Shown in pieces: positions 41,809 to 50,663 of a DNA stretch of 64,000 bases. The stretch lies in assembly GCA_040218535.1 (NCBI GenBank), contig JAVJRG010000009.1, forward strand, positions 1 through 64,000. The letters run 5' to 3'. Source of the stretch: Lacipirellulaceae bacterium. GTDB taxonomy: Bacteria > Planctomycetota > Planctomycetia > Pirellulales > Lacipirellulaceae. The translations under genes and the position numbers were made by a program. The notes below the pieces were generated by a model. That model ran no database searches. It had not been told where the DNA came from and saw only the letters and a program-made list of their open reading frames with translations. How positions within the stretch are numbered: the first letter of the stretch is position 1; each line of letters starts with the position of its first letter.

Positions 41809-41824
41809 TGGCGCGCGAGTTGCG
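41809..41824 (+). promoter_or_regulatory. Sigma-54 promoter (TGGCGCG CGAG TTGCG)
   Basis: GG-N10-GC with strong boxes, 88 bp before the BON-domain gene. Confidence 0.78.
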
Positions 41825-41912
41825 ACAGCTCTCTACTCCTGCATGATCTGGCTGCGGATTGAGTTTTCCAGCTAGGTTACGGAACTTCGAGAGAGCGAAA
41901 GGAACTTGCCCA

Positions 41913-42203
41913 ATGGTTGCTGCTACAAAGCTAGTGAGTACTACTTCCGAACCACGACAGTCGACAAGAACGGCTTCGTCCGCCTATCACGTCGCTGAAG
42001 CTTTGCGAAAGAATGCACATCACGGCTTAACTTGCGTGACTTGCGAGATTCGCGACGGGATGGTGATTCTGCACGGCAAAGTGCCTCGCTACTATGTCAA
42101 GCAAATGGCCCAAGAAATCGCAAAGAATTCCGAGGGGGTCGACTCGGTAGTGAATCGCATTCAGGTAGAAACAGAGCCTTTGGACCCAACACACTCCCGC
42201 TAG
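41913..42203 (+). CDS. BON-domain protein
   Basis: 96 residues from the ATG at 41913. Residues 27-88 form one BON domain (ALRKNAHHGLTCVTCEIRDG; VILHGKVPRYYVKQMAQEIA; GVDSVVNRIQV), a small module that binds phospholipid or links proteins to membranes under stress. No signal peptide seen, so it may stay in the cytoplasm. Monocistronic with its own promoter; its stop overlaps the convergent transporter by 4 bp. Confidence 0.83.
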   Translation: MVAATKLVSTTSEPRQSTRTASSAYHVAEALRKNAHHGLTCVTCEIRDGMVILHGKVPRYYVKQMAQEIAKNSEGVDSVVNRIQVETEPLDPTHSR

Positions 42204-42961
42204 ACAATACCAGCTAGCCCCAAACCAACGAGGTAGGCAAGCGCTGCAGCTCCTCCGCCGATCGCCAATGTTTCGAATCCAGCTCGGTACCATGGTTCGT
42301 CCACGAACCAAGACTTGGAAGCGCCAACCAAGAAAAAAGCGACTGCCGTCAGGACGGTGCTCATGACATAAGGATTGCCGATTCCCTCAGCAAAAATCAT
42401 TTCCAAGAAGAATGCCAGGAGTGGAATAAAACCGACGACGATAAACGCGACCAGGGTCGTCACCGCGGCTCGGATCGCCGAGGGACCCTCCAGCTGCAAA
42501 CCCAACTCCTCCACGAGCATTGTATCGACCCAACGTCGGCGATCCGCGGTAATCACATCAACGGCTCCTTCCAGCTGCTCGCCTTCGAACCCCTTGCTAG
42601 CGAAGATTTGGCGTATCTCCTCACGCTCTCCTTCCGGGTATTCTGCGATTTGGCTCTCTTCGATCCGGCGAGCCTTTCGGAGGAGCTCTTCTTCGGTTTT
42701 GGTTCCCAAGTAGTTACTCGCCGCCATACTGAATCCGTCACCGACAAGATTTGCCATCCCAAGTATGATGATCACGCCTGTAGATAGTCCTGCGCCTGCA
42801 ACTCCCGAGACGACGGCAAAGGTCGTCACGGTGCCATCGATAGCTCCGTAGACAAAGTCCTTCAAATAGCTGTGAGTCTTCGGGGCTTGAAGTCGCTCGC
42901 GGATAAGGTCAGGGGTGTGGGAGGCAGCGAGCTCATTTTCCTTGCCAGATGCAGTCTTCAC
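42200..42961 (-). CDS. VIT1/CCC1-family iron/manganese transporter
   Basis: 253 residues, five membrane helices. DFVYGAIDGTVTTFAVVSGV is the family's first helix; GDGFSMAASNYLGTKTEEEL follows, with a long charged helical insert carrying E-rich metal-binding turns (EEELLRKARRIEESQIAEYP; EREEIRQIF), then three more helices. It moves Fe2+ or Mn2+ out of the cytoplasm. Last gene of the DHOD-like/regulator/membrane/VIT1 operon, complementing the ZIP importer at the other end of the island. Confidence 0.85.
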   Translation of the reverse strand: MKTASGKENELAASHTPDLIRERLQAPKTHSYLKDFVYGAIDGTVTTFAVVSGVAGAGLSTGVIIILGMANLVGDGFSMAASNYLGTKTEEELLRKARRIEESQIAEYPEGEREEIRQIFASKGFEGEQLEGAVDVITADRRRWVDTMLVEELGLQLEGPSAIRAAVTTLVAFIVVGFIPLLAFFLEMIFAEGIGNPYVMSTVLTAVAFFLVGASKSWFVDEPWYRAGFETLAIGGGAAALAYLVGLGLAGIV

Positions 42962-42974
42962 AGTTGATATTCCC

Positions 42975-43424
42975 TTATGAATAATCCTCGAGAGCTAGTC
43001 TGTTCTCTGAACTCGTCTTATTAGCCTGAGCAGACGTGTGTGTCATCCGCTTGTGTAACTTCCGATTCAAACCCCAGCTAATCAAGGCCAGTATGCCTGT
43101 GATCAGTAGGCTTGGGAAAACCCAACCTCCTGGTAAGTCACCGGTTATTTTGAAGTGGATAAGATAGAACGAGCTGATTCCAATGGCGACCAACAGACCT
43201 CCTGCGAATTCCCAGCGCCAGAGGATAGCAAAGCCGAGTAAACTTGTGACAAAACTTAGTGTCAGTAACGCTTCGCCTGGTTTGCTAAAAAGTTCCTTAG
43301 GGATGCCTTCTCCCAGGATATGCAGGATCACGAAAGCTAAAATCAATAAGCCAACGATTCTTGCTGACCACCTGAGAAGCAAAGATGAAATGCGGAGCAG
43401 ATCAATTTTCACAATGCCCTCCAT
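42975..43424 (-). CDS. Four-helix inner-membrane protein, unknown function
   Basis: 149 residues with four hydrophobic segments (ARIVGLLILAFVILHILGEG; LLTLSFVTSLLGFAILW; GGLLVAIGISSFYLIHF; WVFPSLLITGILALISWGL) and a basic C-terminal tail. Similar small membrane proteins are widespread but uncharacterised. 15 bp after the sigma-54 activator gene and 13 bp before the VIT1 gene. Confidence 0.7.
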   Translation of the reverse strand: MEGIVKIDLLRISSLLLRWSARIVGLLILAFVILHILGEGIPKELFSKPGEALLTLSFVTSLLGFAILWRWEFAGGLLVAIGISSFYLIHFKITGDLPGGWVFPSLLITGILALISWGLNRKLHKRMTHTSAQANKTSSENRLALEDYS

Positions 43425-43439
43425 AGGCTTGATGATCTG

Positions 43440-44795
43440 TCAGGACTCGCGTGCTGTTTCGGTCGCGTCAATCTGAAATTTTTCAATTAGGCGGTACAAA
43501 CTACGTCGGCTCACTCCTAGAGCCTTGGCGGACCTGAGCTTATTCCCATTTTCTTTCTGTAGCGCCTGGACGACTCGAGCACGCGTCAGTGACGCCAAGT
43601 CGGCATCAGCCATGGCGGGTGAACTCGACGACGTATCATCGGGGCTGAGAACCTCCGGGGGCAAGTTCTCTCTCCGAAGCAACTCGTCGCTAGCGAGAAT
43701 CTTGGCCCGCTCGATCGCGTTGATCAGTTGCCTGACATTCCCAGGCCAGGAGTACTCCTGAATCGCCTTGCGGAATGCAGGTTCCAGCTCCCAGCCTGCA
43801 CCCGCAAAATGCCCCGCCAGCAGGAGGACATCGTCTCCACGCTCACGCAGCGGCGGAAGGACGAGTGACATAACGTTGATTCGATAGTAGAGATCTTCCC
43901 GAAATCGCTTCTCGGCAACCTCCTTGACCATGTCGCGATTCGTCGCGGCAATGATGCGGACATTGACTCGGCGTTCTTTCAGCGAACCGACTCTTCTTAG
44001 GGAACCGTCCTCTAGTACACGCAAAAGTTTAGGTTGTAGTGATGGTGCAAGCTCGCCGATCTCATCAATGAAGAGCGTACCGCCATCGGCAACCTCGAAG
44101 AGACCAGGTTTCGTATTCGCGGCTCCAGTAAAGGCTCCCTTCTCGTGGCCAAACAGTTCACTTTCTAAGAGTTGCTCCGGCAGGGCTGCACAATTGACCA
44201 CAACGAGAGGCTTCTTTGCCCGCTGACTGGACTCGTGCAATGCGCGAGCGACCAACTCTTTGCCCGTGCCGCTTTCTCCCTGGATGAGAATCGGCTTATC
44301 GCTAGGAGCAACGCGTTCAATCAATCGAAAAACTTCGTGCATTGCTGGCGATTCACCAATCATGCTGCCATGAGGCTCGTTTCGCCTTATTAGAGTCCGC
44401 AGTTGATTGTTTTCCTTTCGTATGCGGCCTGCTTCTGCAGCCTTGGTGATCACCGCCTCAAGTTGGCTTAGCTTGGTAGGCTTAGTAAGAAAGTCATACG
44501 CACCAAGCTTCATCGCTTGGACAGCTTTTTCTACTGTTCCCTCACCAGTAAGTAGGATCACTTGAGTTTCTGTGTTGTCTGTGTTGATCTTTTCTAACAG
44601 GTCAATTCCTGACATTCCTGCCATGACCATATCCAAGATCACCACGTCATAGGCGCGGCTCTGCAACTTCTCCAAGGCGGCCTCAGCACTTTCCGCTTGC
44701 TCAACCTGATGCCCTAACTGGAAAAAATAGTTGGCAAACCCTTGGCGAAGATTGTCGTCGTCATCCACAAACAGAAGATCGAGGGTGCTACTCAT
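43440..44795 (-). CDS. NtrC-family sigma-54-dependent response regulator
   Basis: 451 residues. Receiver domain 1-120 (acidic pocket FVDDDD, phospho-acceptor Asp55 in VVILDMVMAG, conserved Lys in DFLTKPTKL). AAA+ domain ~140-370: GESGTGKE (Walker A), ELFGHEKGAFTGA (the GAFTGA sigma-54 contact loop), GGTLFIDEIGEL (Walker B) and the R-finger region FREDLYYRINV. C-terminal Fis-type HTH (KLRSAKALGVSRRSLYRLIE). It should bind as a dimer to a palindrome about 100 bp upstream of -24/-12 promoters. The palindromes and promoters described in this island fit exactly that role. Its own operon has one at 45978. Confidence 0.94.
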   Translation of the reverse strand: MSSTLDLLFVDDDDNLRQGFANYFFQLGHQVEQAESAEAALEKLQSRAYDVVILDMVMAGMSGIDLLEKINTDNTETQVILLTGEGTVEKAVQAMKLGAYDFLTKPTKLSQLEAVITKAAEAGRIRKENNQLRTLIRRNEPHGSMIGESPAMHEVFRLIERVAPSDKPILIQGESGTGKELVARALHESSQRAKKPLVVVNCAALPEQLLESELFGHEKGAFTGAANTKPGLFEVADGGTLFIDEIGELAPSLQPKLLRVLEDGSLRRVGSLKERRVNVRIIAATNRDMVKEVAEKRFREDLYYRINVMSLVLPPLRERGDDVLLLAGHFAGAGWELEPAFRKAIQEYSWPGNVRQLINAIERAKILASDELLRRENLPPEVLSPDDTSSSSPAMADADLASLTRARVVQALQKENGNKLRSAKALGVSRRSLYRLIEKFQIDATETARES

Positions 44796-44835
44796 GTTGC
44801 GTTTTCACATGGTTTTATTTGATCGTCATGAAGGA

Positions 44836-45828
44836 CTATTGAGCGGCGACTCCTTCGTCCATGTAAGATGCCAGAGTGGTTGCGTAGTTCGCCCGCTCGA
44901 AAACGGCTGAAGAGCCACATGCTTTTCTGCTGAGGCTTCCAATCAACTGGCTTACCTTCTGGTACTCATGATACGTTAACCAAGCAAGCATCTCATCCCG
45001 AATATCTAACAGGGAATCGACCCCATTCTGCAGCAGCGTCGAGGTTAGCATGACCACGTCAGCTCCCGACGCTAGAGCCTTGAGGGCATCAGTCCCGTTG
45101 TGAATGCCGCTAGAAGCTGCCAATGAAATCCTGAGTTGGTCTCGAAGAATGCCCAGCCAACGTATCGAGAGTCGCGCTTCACTGGGGTGGCTAAGCTCAA
45201 GGTGCGGAGCTACGCGGTGATGCTCCAGGTCAATGTCAGGCTCAAGAAACCGGTTGAAGAGTACTACCCCGTCGACTCCGGCTTCCGCCAACTGCCTAGC
45301 AAAGTAGGGGAGACTCGAAAAATAGGGCCCGATTTTCACCGCAAGGGGAATGTCCACTTTTTGCCTGACCTTCGAAATGACATCGAGATACTGTGCCTCG
45401 ACCGTCATGGGGGATGCACTCGGATCGATGGGAACGTAGTAGAGATTGAGTTCCAATGCATCAGCACCGGCGTCTCGGATGCGTCGTGCGAAATCAATCC
45501 AGCCCCCAAGCGATATTCCGTTAAGGCTCCCGATAATTGGCATTGTTACTGCTGCCCTTGCCCTCCCCACAAGCGATGCGTAATTGTCAGGGCCTGAATT
45601 GTAGTAGTTGAGAGTTGGAAACTCTGCCATTGATTCGAGAGCTTCGTCGGTCTTTTTGCTCCGCGTCACCTGTTCTTCAAATAGTGAGGGAAGGACCGCA
45701 GCCCCCGCTCCAAGTTCCTCCATATGCCGTAGCACATCCGGCTGTCCGGTACATGGCGATGCAGAAGCGACGATTGGGCTGCGAAGTTTTAGTCCAAGAT
45801 ATTCCGTGGAAAAATCAACAGCAGGCAT
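44836..45828 (-). CDS. Dihydroorotate dehydrogenase-like flavoprotein
   Basis: 330 residues with the FMN-dependent TIM barrel of dihydroorotate dehydrogenases: YLGLKLRSPIVASASPCTGQ, IIGSLNGISLGG, ALELNLYYVP, IPLAVKIGPYFSSLPYF, VVLFNRFLEPDI and AASSGIHNGTDALKALASGA. Such paralogues cluster with stress and anaerobic genes and may reduce another substrate; the loop that carries the base in genuine PyrD is not clearly identified. First gene of the regulator operon. Confidence 0.83.
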   Translation of the reverse strand: MPAVDFSTEYLGLKLRSPIVASASPCTGQPDVLRHMEELGAGAAVLPSLFEEQVTRSKKTDEALESMAEFPTLNYYNSGPDNYASLVGRARAAVTMPIIGSLNGISLGGWIDFARRIRDAGADALELNLYYVPIDPSASPMTVEAQYLDVISKVRQKVDIPLAVKIGPYFSSLPYFARQLAEAGVDGVVLFNRFLEPDIDLEHHRVAPHLELSHPSEARLSIRWLGILRDQLRISLAASSGIHNGTDALKALASGADVVMLTSTLLQNGVDSLLDIRDEMLAWLTYHEYQKVSQLIGSLSRKACGSSAVFERANYATTLASYMDEGVAAQ

Positions 45829-45875
45829 GATTCATCCTCTCAATGAAGATTGATGGGTTTATGGTCAATTGAAAG

Positions 45876-45891
45876 AGCAATTCACGCGCCA
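45876..45891 (-). promoter_or_regulatory. Sigma-54 promoter (TGGCGCG TGAA TTGCT)
   Basis: Near-exact minus-strand match, 48 bp before the DHOD-like gene, 94 bp from the palindrome centre. Controls the regulator operon. Confidence 0.83.
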
Positions 45892-45977
45892 ACTGCATCT
45901 ATGCAGGGACGAACTATCGGAAACGCTGAAAGATCGCAACGATCCTCAGGAAACAAGCGTGCGTTCCTTACGGCAAC

Positions 45978-45993
45978 TGTGCGGTTTCGCACA
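45978..45993. promoter_or_regulatory. Activator palindrome TGTGCG GTTT CGCACA (perfect)
   Basis: The best copy: the dyad extends to 18 bp, CTGTGCGGTTTCGCACAG. It lies midway between divergent promoters at 45876 and 46071. The 45829-46149 gap has no gene. Confidence 0.85.
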
Positions 45994-46070
45994 GCGACCA
46001 ACCTGTCAAAGGGGGGAGTGTTTGTAAGCGGAGATTGAAAAGAGCATCAATCACACCTTCGGCAACGATT

Positions 46071-46086
46071 AGGCGCAAATGTTGCG
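46071..46086 (+). promoter_or_regulatory. Sigma-54 promoter (AGGCGCA AATG TTGCG)
   Basis: GG-N10-GC, 64 bp before the APH/AAA gene and 86 bp from the palindrome centre. Confidence 0.72.
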
Positions 46087-46149
46087 GTGGGTTAGACCGA
46101 AGGCCTCATTGACAATTTACTGCAAGTAATCCGTATCAGGGTCTATCCG

Positions 46150-47757
46150 ATGCTCTCACTCAAAAGCGAAAAGAAGCAGTACGAATCGGCTAATCTCGTC
46201 CAGTTGCTATGCGATCCGAATACTTACTCTGATGGTACTCAGCGAGTGGATTTGCTTGAGACCCATATCTCGTGGCTGTTTTTGACAGAACGCTACGTGT
46301 ACAAGCTCAAGAAACCTGTCAAATACGACTTCCTCGACTTCTCAACCCCTCAAGCGAGACGGCAGGCATGTGACGAGGAAGTACGAATCAACAAGCGTCT
46401 AGCCTACCAAGTCTACTTCGGAGTCTTGCCAATTACGTCAGACGAAACTGGCCAGCTTACCCTAAATGGCGAGGGCCGCCCGATTGACTGCGTCGTGAAG
46501 ATGAGGCGTTTGCCGAGCGACCTAGCGTTAGACACGACCATCAAACGTGATCGTCTCGACGAACGAAAAACGAAAGAGCTGGCAAACTCCCTCGCCTCTT
46601 TCTACTGCCAGTTGCCGCCACTTATTTTGCGGCCTGAAGAGTATTATCAGAGAACACTACATCACTGTCAGTCAAATTTTCGCGATCTGACGAGCCTAGC
46701 AGAACCACTTCATCGTCCTTGCATAGCGAAGATCCATAACGCCCAGCTTCTATTTGCTTGGCTTCAGAGAGACGTCTTATTCGACCGGACTCGCGATGGC
46801 CGAATCGTCGATGGACATGGTGATCTGCGTGCTGAGCATATCTTCCTAGAAACACCACCAGTCGTTATCGATGGGATCGAGTTCTCCGAAGAGCTTCGAC
46901 AAATTGATGTTCTTGATGAGCTTAGCTTCCTAGCTATGGACTGCACGCGTCTGGGCAGTAGCGATATTGGTGAAAAGCTGCTTGATACCTACACAAAACT
47001 TAGTGGCGACAGGCCTCCCCTTAGACTTCGGGACTTCTATAAGAGCTACCGTGCGACGGTAAGAGCAAAAGTAGCTCTACTCAGAGTTTCTCAATCGACT
47101 GGTAAAGCTCGTAAACGCTGCCTTCGAGAATTCCACCAATACCTCAAATGGGCAGATCACTATGCCTCAAGGATCGGCGGGCCTTATCTCTTTATTATCG
47201 GTGGTCTGATGGGCACAGGAAAATCGACTCTTGCAGCTGGCTTGGCGGAAATAATCGCTGCAAAAGTCATCAGCACGGATACCATTCGTCGCAAACTATT
47301 TGGAGGAAGCGAAAGCCCGGCCGACTTCGGGGAAGGGAACTATCGTCCAGAGCTTCGAGAGACTGTTTACCGTGAGATGTTTATCGAAGCTGGAGAGGCT
47401 CTCGACTTCGGGCAGACGGTCATTCTTGACGGCACCTTTCTCACAGACGAACAACGCCAACGTGCTACCAGTTTGGCGATAAAGCACGGTGCTAACCCAG
47501 TCCATATCCAGTGTGAATGCCCGATTGACGAAGCTCGACTCAGAATCATAGAGCGTAGTTCTAGCAGCGATTCGGAAGCAAGACCTGAACTATTGCGTCA
47601 GCAAGTTGCCGAACGTGAAGAGTTAGCAGATTCACATAAGTGCATTCGAATTGATTCGTCTCAATCGATGCTAATGATGATCGACGACATTGCCAAAGCA
47701 GTGGTACAGCGGCAAGCTGCGGCTGACAGAGCTGACCACTCGCCAAACACCCTCTGA
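46150..47757 (+). CDS. Bifunctional aminoglycoside phosphotransferase-like/AAA kinase protein
   Basis: 535 residues. N-terminal ~1-320 resembles the APH protein-kinase-like fold: TERYVYKLKKPVKYDFLDFS (Lys strand), DGHGDLRAEHIFL near 219-231 (catalytic HGD) and VVIDGIEFSE (metal-binding Asp). Residues ~345-520 are a P-loop kinase: IIGGLMGTGKSTLAAGLA (Walker A), TVILDGTFLTDEQRQ and ECPIDEARLRI. This pair is a known family of unknown substrate, not evidence of antibiotic resistance by itself. First gene before the sulfur cassette, 18 bp from tauE. Confidence 0.82.
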   Translation: MLSLKSEKKQYESANLVQLLCDPNTYSDGTQRVDLLETHISWLFLTERYVYKLKKPVKYDFLDFSTPQARRQACDEEVRINKRLAYQVYFGVLPITSDETGQLTLNGEGRPIDCVVKMRRLPSDLALDTTIKRDRLDERKTKELANSLASFYCQLPPLILRPEEYYQRTLHHCQSNFRDLTSLAEPLHRPCIAKIHNAQLLFAWLQRDVLFDRTRDGRIVDGHGDLRAEHIFLETPPVVIDGIEFSEELRQIDVLDELSFLAMDCTRLGSSDIGEKLLDTYTKLSGDRPPLRLRDFYKSYRATVRAKVALLRVSQSTGKARKRCLREFHQYLKWADHYASRIGGPYLFIIGGLMGTGKSTLAAGLAEIIAAKVISTDTIRRKLFGGSESPADFGEGNYRPELRETVYREMFIEAGEALDFGQTVILDGTFLTDEQRQRATSLAIKHGANPVHIQCECPIDEARLRIIERSSSSDSEARPELLRQQVAEREELADSHKCIRIDSSQSMLMMIDDIAKAVVQRQAAADRADHSPNTL

Positions 47758-47775
47758 TTATTTAAAGGCTTGCAG

Positions 47776-48639
47776 ATGACAGCGGTATTCATCGGAGCAC
47801 TGGTAATCGGGCTGACACTTGGACTGCTAGGATCGGGTGGGTCCGCAATAACCGTTCCGGTATTGGTCTACCTTGTCGGACACCAACCGAAACAGTCCAT
47901 CGCTGAATCAATGGCAATTGTCGGAATCATCTCGATCGTGGCTGCGATACCGTACGCCAAATCAAGTCAAGTTGATTGGAGGAGTGTTCTCTACTTCGGA
48001 CTGCCTGGGATGGTGGGAACCTTTATTGGTGCGTGGCTAGGTGGCCTCGCTACGGAGCCGATTCAATTGATCGTATTCGGAGCTGTTTTGCTCGCGGCCG
48101 CCTACGCCATGCTGCGAGATCCCAAGCCACGCACATCAGCTACCTCTCATAGCGAGATATCAACTCCAAATCCTTCACCAATCGGGAAGATTGCTCTCGA
48201 AGGCACAACCGTTGGCATCGTGACGGGGTTTGTTGGAGTCGGGGGAGGTTTCCTGATTGTCCCCGCACTGGTTATCTTCGGAAACTTGCCGATACGATTA
48301 GCCATTGGCACTAGCCTTGTGATTATTGGCATGAAGGGGTTAATTGGCTTCGCAAAGTACCAGCACTACCTTATGGCTCATGACCTGTCGGTCGACACTC
48401 AGACCATTCTCATATTCGTATTGATTGGTGTTGCGGGCAGTGCAATCGGCAAAATATTGAACACTCGCATGAATCAGAAGACACTGAAAACGGGCTTTGG
48501 TATGTTTCTCGTGGCGATTGGGTGCTTCGTTATTATCAACGAAGGCAGCCAGCTAATCGCTTCGGAAGATTATCAATCGGCTGTAGAGTCCTTCAAGATT
48601 CGAAGTGTGATTACAAATACACTGCTCACTGCAACCTAA
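47776..48639 (+). CDS. TauE/SafE-family sulfite/sulfonate exporter-like permease
   Basis: 287 residues from the ATG at 47776. Eight to nine membrane helices in two repeats: LVIGLTLGLLGSGGSAITVP and TVGIVTGFVGVGGGFLIVPA carry the glycine-rich signature of the family. Members move sulfite, sulfoacetate or thiosulfate-like anions. The position before a persulfide dioxygenase-like gene and two YeeE genes supports a sulfur role. Confidence 0.87.
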   Translation: MTAVFIGALVIGLTLGLLGSGGSAITVPVLVYLVGHQPKQSIAESMAIVGIISIVAAIPYAKSSQVDWRSVLYFGLPGMVGTFIGAWLGGLATEPIQLIVFGAVLLAAAYAMLRDPKPRTSATSHSEISTPNPSPIGKIALEGTTVGIVTGFVGVGGGFLIVPALVIFGNLPIRLAIGTSLVIIGMKGLIGFAKYQHYLMAHDLSVDTQTILIFVLIGVAGSAIGKILNTRMNQKTLKTGFGMFLVAIGCFVIINEGSQLIASEDYQSAVESFKIRSVITNTLLTAT

Positions 48640-48656
48640 TGAGAAAGGAGCAAACG

Positions 48657-50084
48657 ATGTTGCTCAAGTATTTCTACGACACGTCTCTAGCGCACGCTTC
48701 CTACATGGTCGGCTGCCAACGTGCGAAAGTGGCCATAGTGATCGATCCAGGTCGTGACATAGAACAATATCTGGATATGGCCGAACGCGAAAATCTCAAC
48801 TTAATCGCAGCAGTTGAAACTCACATACATGCGGACTTCGTCTCTGGAGCACGAGAACTTGCCGATAGAATCAACGCGAAAGTTTATCTCTCCGACGAAG
48901 GGCCTGAGGAGTGGAAGTATCAATTTACTGATCAGTATGATCATCAGCTACTAACAGGTGGCGACACATTCATGATTGGCAATATTAAATTCGATGTTCT
49001 CCATACGCCTGGACACACGCCCGAAAGTCTCTCATTACTGCTGACCGACCAAGGTGGAGGAGCAGACCAGCCTATGGGAATCTTCACAGGAGACTTTGTG
49101 TTCGTCGGTTCGATAGGTCGCCCTGATTTACTGGAAGAAGCGGCTGGAATAGCGAACACTGCCGAACCTGGCGCCCGGGACCTCTTCCGATCTGCCCAGA
49201 AATTCAAGCAATTACCCGACTACCTGCAAGTATGGCCTGCTCATGGTGCCGGTAGTGCATGCGGCAAAGGGCTAGGTGCCATTCCTTCTTCGACTGTCGG
49301 ATACGAAAAAATGTACAACCCGGCACTTCAGTTTACTGATGAGGAAAAGTTTGTTCAGTACATCCTGGCCGATCAGCCAGAGGCTCCTAAGTACTTTGCG
49401 CTCATGAAACGTGTCAACAAAGAAGGTCCAGACGTGATCGGTAACTCGGACTTACCCAAGTCCCAACCGACCAAAGAGTTAACTGCTATCTCGGAAATAG
49501 CAACGGTGATTGACCTGTCTCCGTCAGCTCAATTTGCCGAAGGCCATGTTCCTGGCTCAATAAACATACCGACTTCGATGCTGGCAGGTTGGGCCGGCTG
49601 GGTCGTAGATTATTCCAAGCCCACCTACTTGATTGCGACGAAGAGGCAACTGCCCGAAGCAACTCGGATACTTCGTAAGATCGGCCTCGACGATATCAGA
49701 GGCTATTTCGACCGTGAAAAGGTCTGTGAAGCAGGACTAGCCTGTGAGCGAATGCAGCGTAAAACACCAGAAGAATTAGCAGAACGAATTAAGACTGGCG
49801 AAGCCACGTTACTAGACGTACGCTCCGATGAGGAATGGAAACTGGGCCATATCTCTTGTGCCAAGCATCACTTCTTAGGACGTTTGCCCGATGAGCTAGA
49901 ATCGCTGCCTAACTCGAAACCGTTTATTACTCAGTGCCGCAGTTCCGCTCGTTCGGCTATCGCTGCGAGCATCCTGCAAGCGGCTGGTGTGGCTGTTATC
50001 GACATGAGCGGTGGAATCGACGAGTGGCAAGACGCGGGCTTGCCCGTGAGTACCGCTGAGGAACTTATCCCTTGTGATGCTTAG
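48657..50084 (+). CDS. Metallo-beta-lactamase-fold persulfide dioxygenase-like protein with two rhodanese domains
   Basis: 475 residues from the ATG at 48657 (ribosome site GAAAGGAG, no homology upstream). Residues 1-240: ETHE1-like domain, ETHIHADFVSGAREL (HxHxD), HTPGHTPES and TGDFVFVGSIGRPDLLEEA. Residues ~275-370: a rhodanese fold lacking the catalytic cysteine (YLIATKRQLPEA). Residues ~375-470: active rhodanese, ITQCRSSARSAIAAS. It is expected to oxidise persulfides to sulfite and transfer sulfane sulfur in the cytoplasm. Confidence 0.88.
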   Translation: MLLKYFYDTSLAHASYMVGCQRAKVAIVIDPGRDIEQYLDMAERENLNLIAAVETHIHADFVSGARELADRINAKVYLSDEGPEEWKYQFTDQYDHQLLTGGDTFMIGNIKFDVLHTPGHTPESLSLLLTDQGGGADQPMGIFTGDFVFVGSIGRPDLLEEAAGIANTAEPGARDLFRSAQKFKQLPDYLQVWPAHGAGSACGKGLGAIPSSTVGYEKMYNPALQFTDEEKFVQYILADQPEAPKYFALMKRVNKEGPDVIGNSDLPKSQPTKELTAISEIATVIDLSPSAQFAEGHVPGSINIPTSMLAGWAGWVVDYSKPTYLIATKRQLPEATRILRKIGLDDIRGYFDREKVCEAGLACERMQRKTPEELAERIKTGEATLLDVRSDEEWKLGHISCAKHHFLGRLPDELESLPNSKPFITQCRSSARSAIAASILQAAGVAVIDMSGGIDEWQDAGLPVSTAEELIPCDA

Positions 50085-50157
50085 AAAAACCCGTAGTTGA
50101 CTAGCAATACTGGCCAACTTGGACGAGATGAACATCGGTTAGAAAGGAGTGATGCAG

Positions 50158-50643
50158 ATGGACTGGATTATGGAACCTTGGCCTTGGTGGTTTTCGGGCA
50201 TTCTCATTGGATTAACCGTACCATTGCTCTACTTGTTAGCAGGGAAGGCCTTCGGAATATCAACAAGCCTGCAGCAAGCCGGAGCAATGTGCTTTCCGAA
50301 CAGTAAGTTGGAATACCTTCGCAAGCATGATCGCAAGGGAAACCTTTGGACGATTGTATTCGCTGTTGGCATTGGTTTAGGTGCCTTTGTCGCGACGCGA
50401 TTTCTGTCAAACACACCCGTTGAGTTTCTCCCTGCATCGTTTAGCAGTCCCGCGGGAAGTATCAAACTGTTGCTCGGCGGGTTTCTCATAGGGTTTGGAA
50501 CACGATACGCCGGTGGTTGCACGTCTGGGCATTCAATCACGGGAATTGCAAATCTTAATTGGCCTAGTCTCGTCGCAACCACTTTCTTCTTTGTAGGTGG
50601 ATTAGCGGTGACGTGGGGGTTCGGCCATTTGATCTTCGAATAA
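50158..50643 (+). CDS. YeeE/YedE-family (thiosulfate transporter-like) membrane protein, first half
   Basis: 161 residues, about four membrane helices. GFGTRYAGGCTSGHSITGIA is the conserved Cys motif that binds thiosulfate in TsuA/YeeE proteins. It forms half of the family's usual size and is followed 20 bp later by the second half. An ATG at 50152 is possible; 50158 has the better spacing to GGAG. Confidence 0.85.
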   Translation: MDWIMEPWPWWFSGILIGLTVPLLYLLAGKAFGISTSLQQAGAMCFPNSKLEYLRKHDRKGNLWTIVFAVGIGLGAFVATRFLSNTPVEFLPASFSSPAGSIKLLLGGFLIGFGTRYAGGCTSGHSITGIANLNWPSLVATTFFFVGGLAVTWGFGHLIFE

Positions 50644-50663
50644 GATCACGAGAGGAAATCCAA

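Noticed and set aside
46150-47757. Aminoglycoside resistance gene
   Set aside because: The APH-like fold is fused to a P-loop kinase, a widespread architecture with unknown substrate; context is stress and sulfur genes, not resistance.
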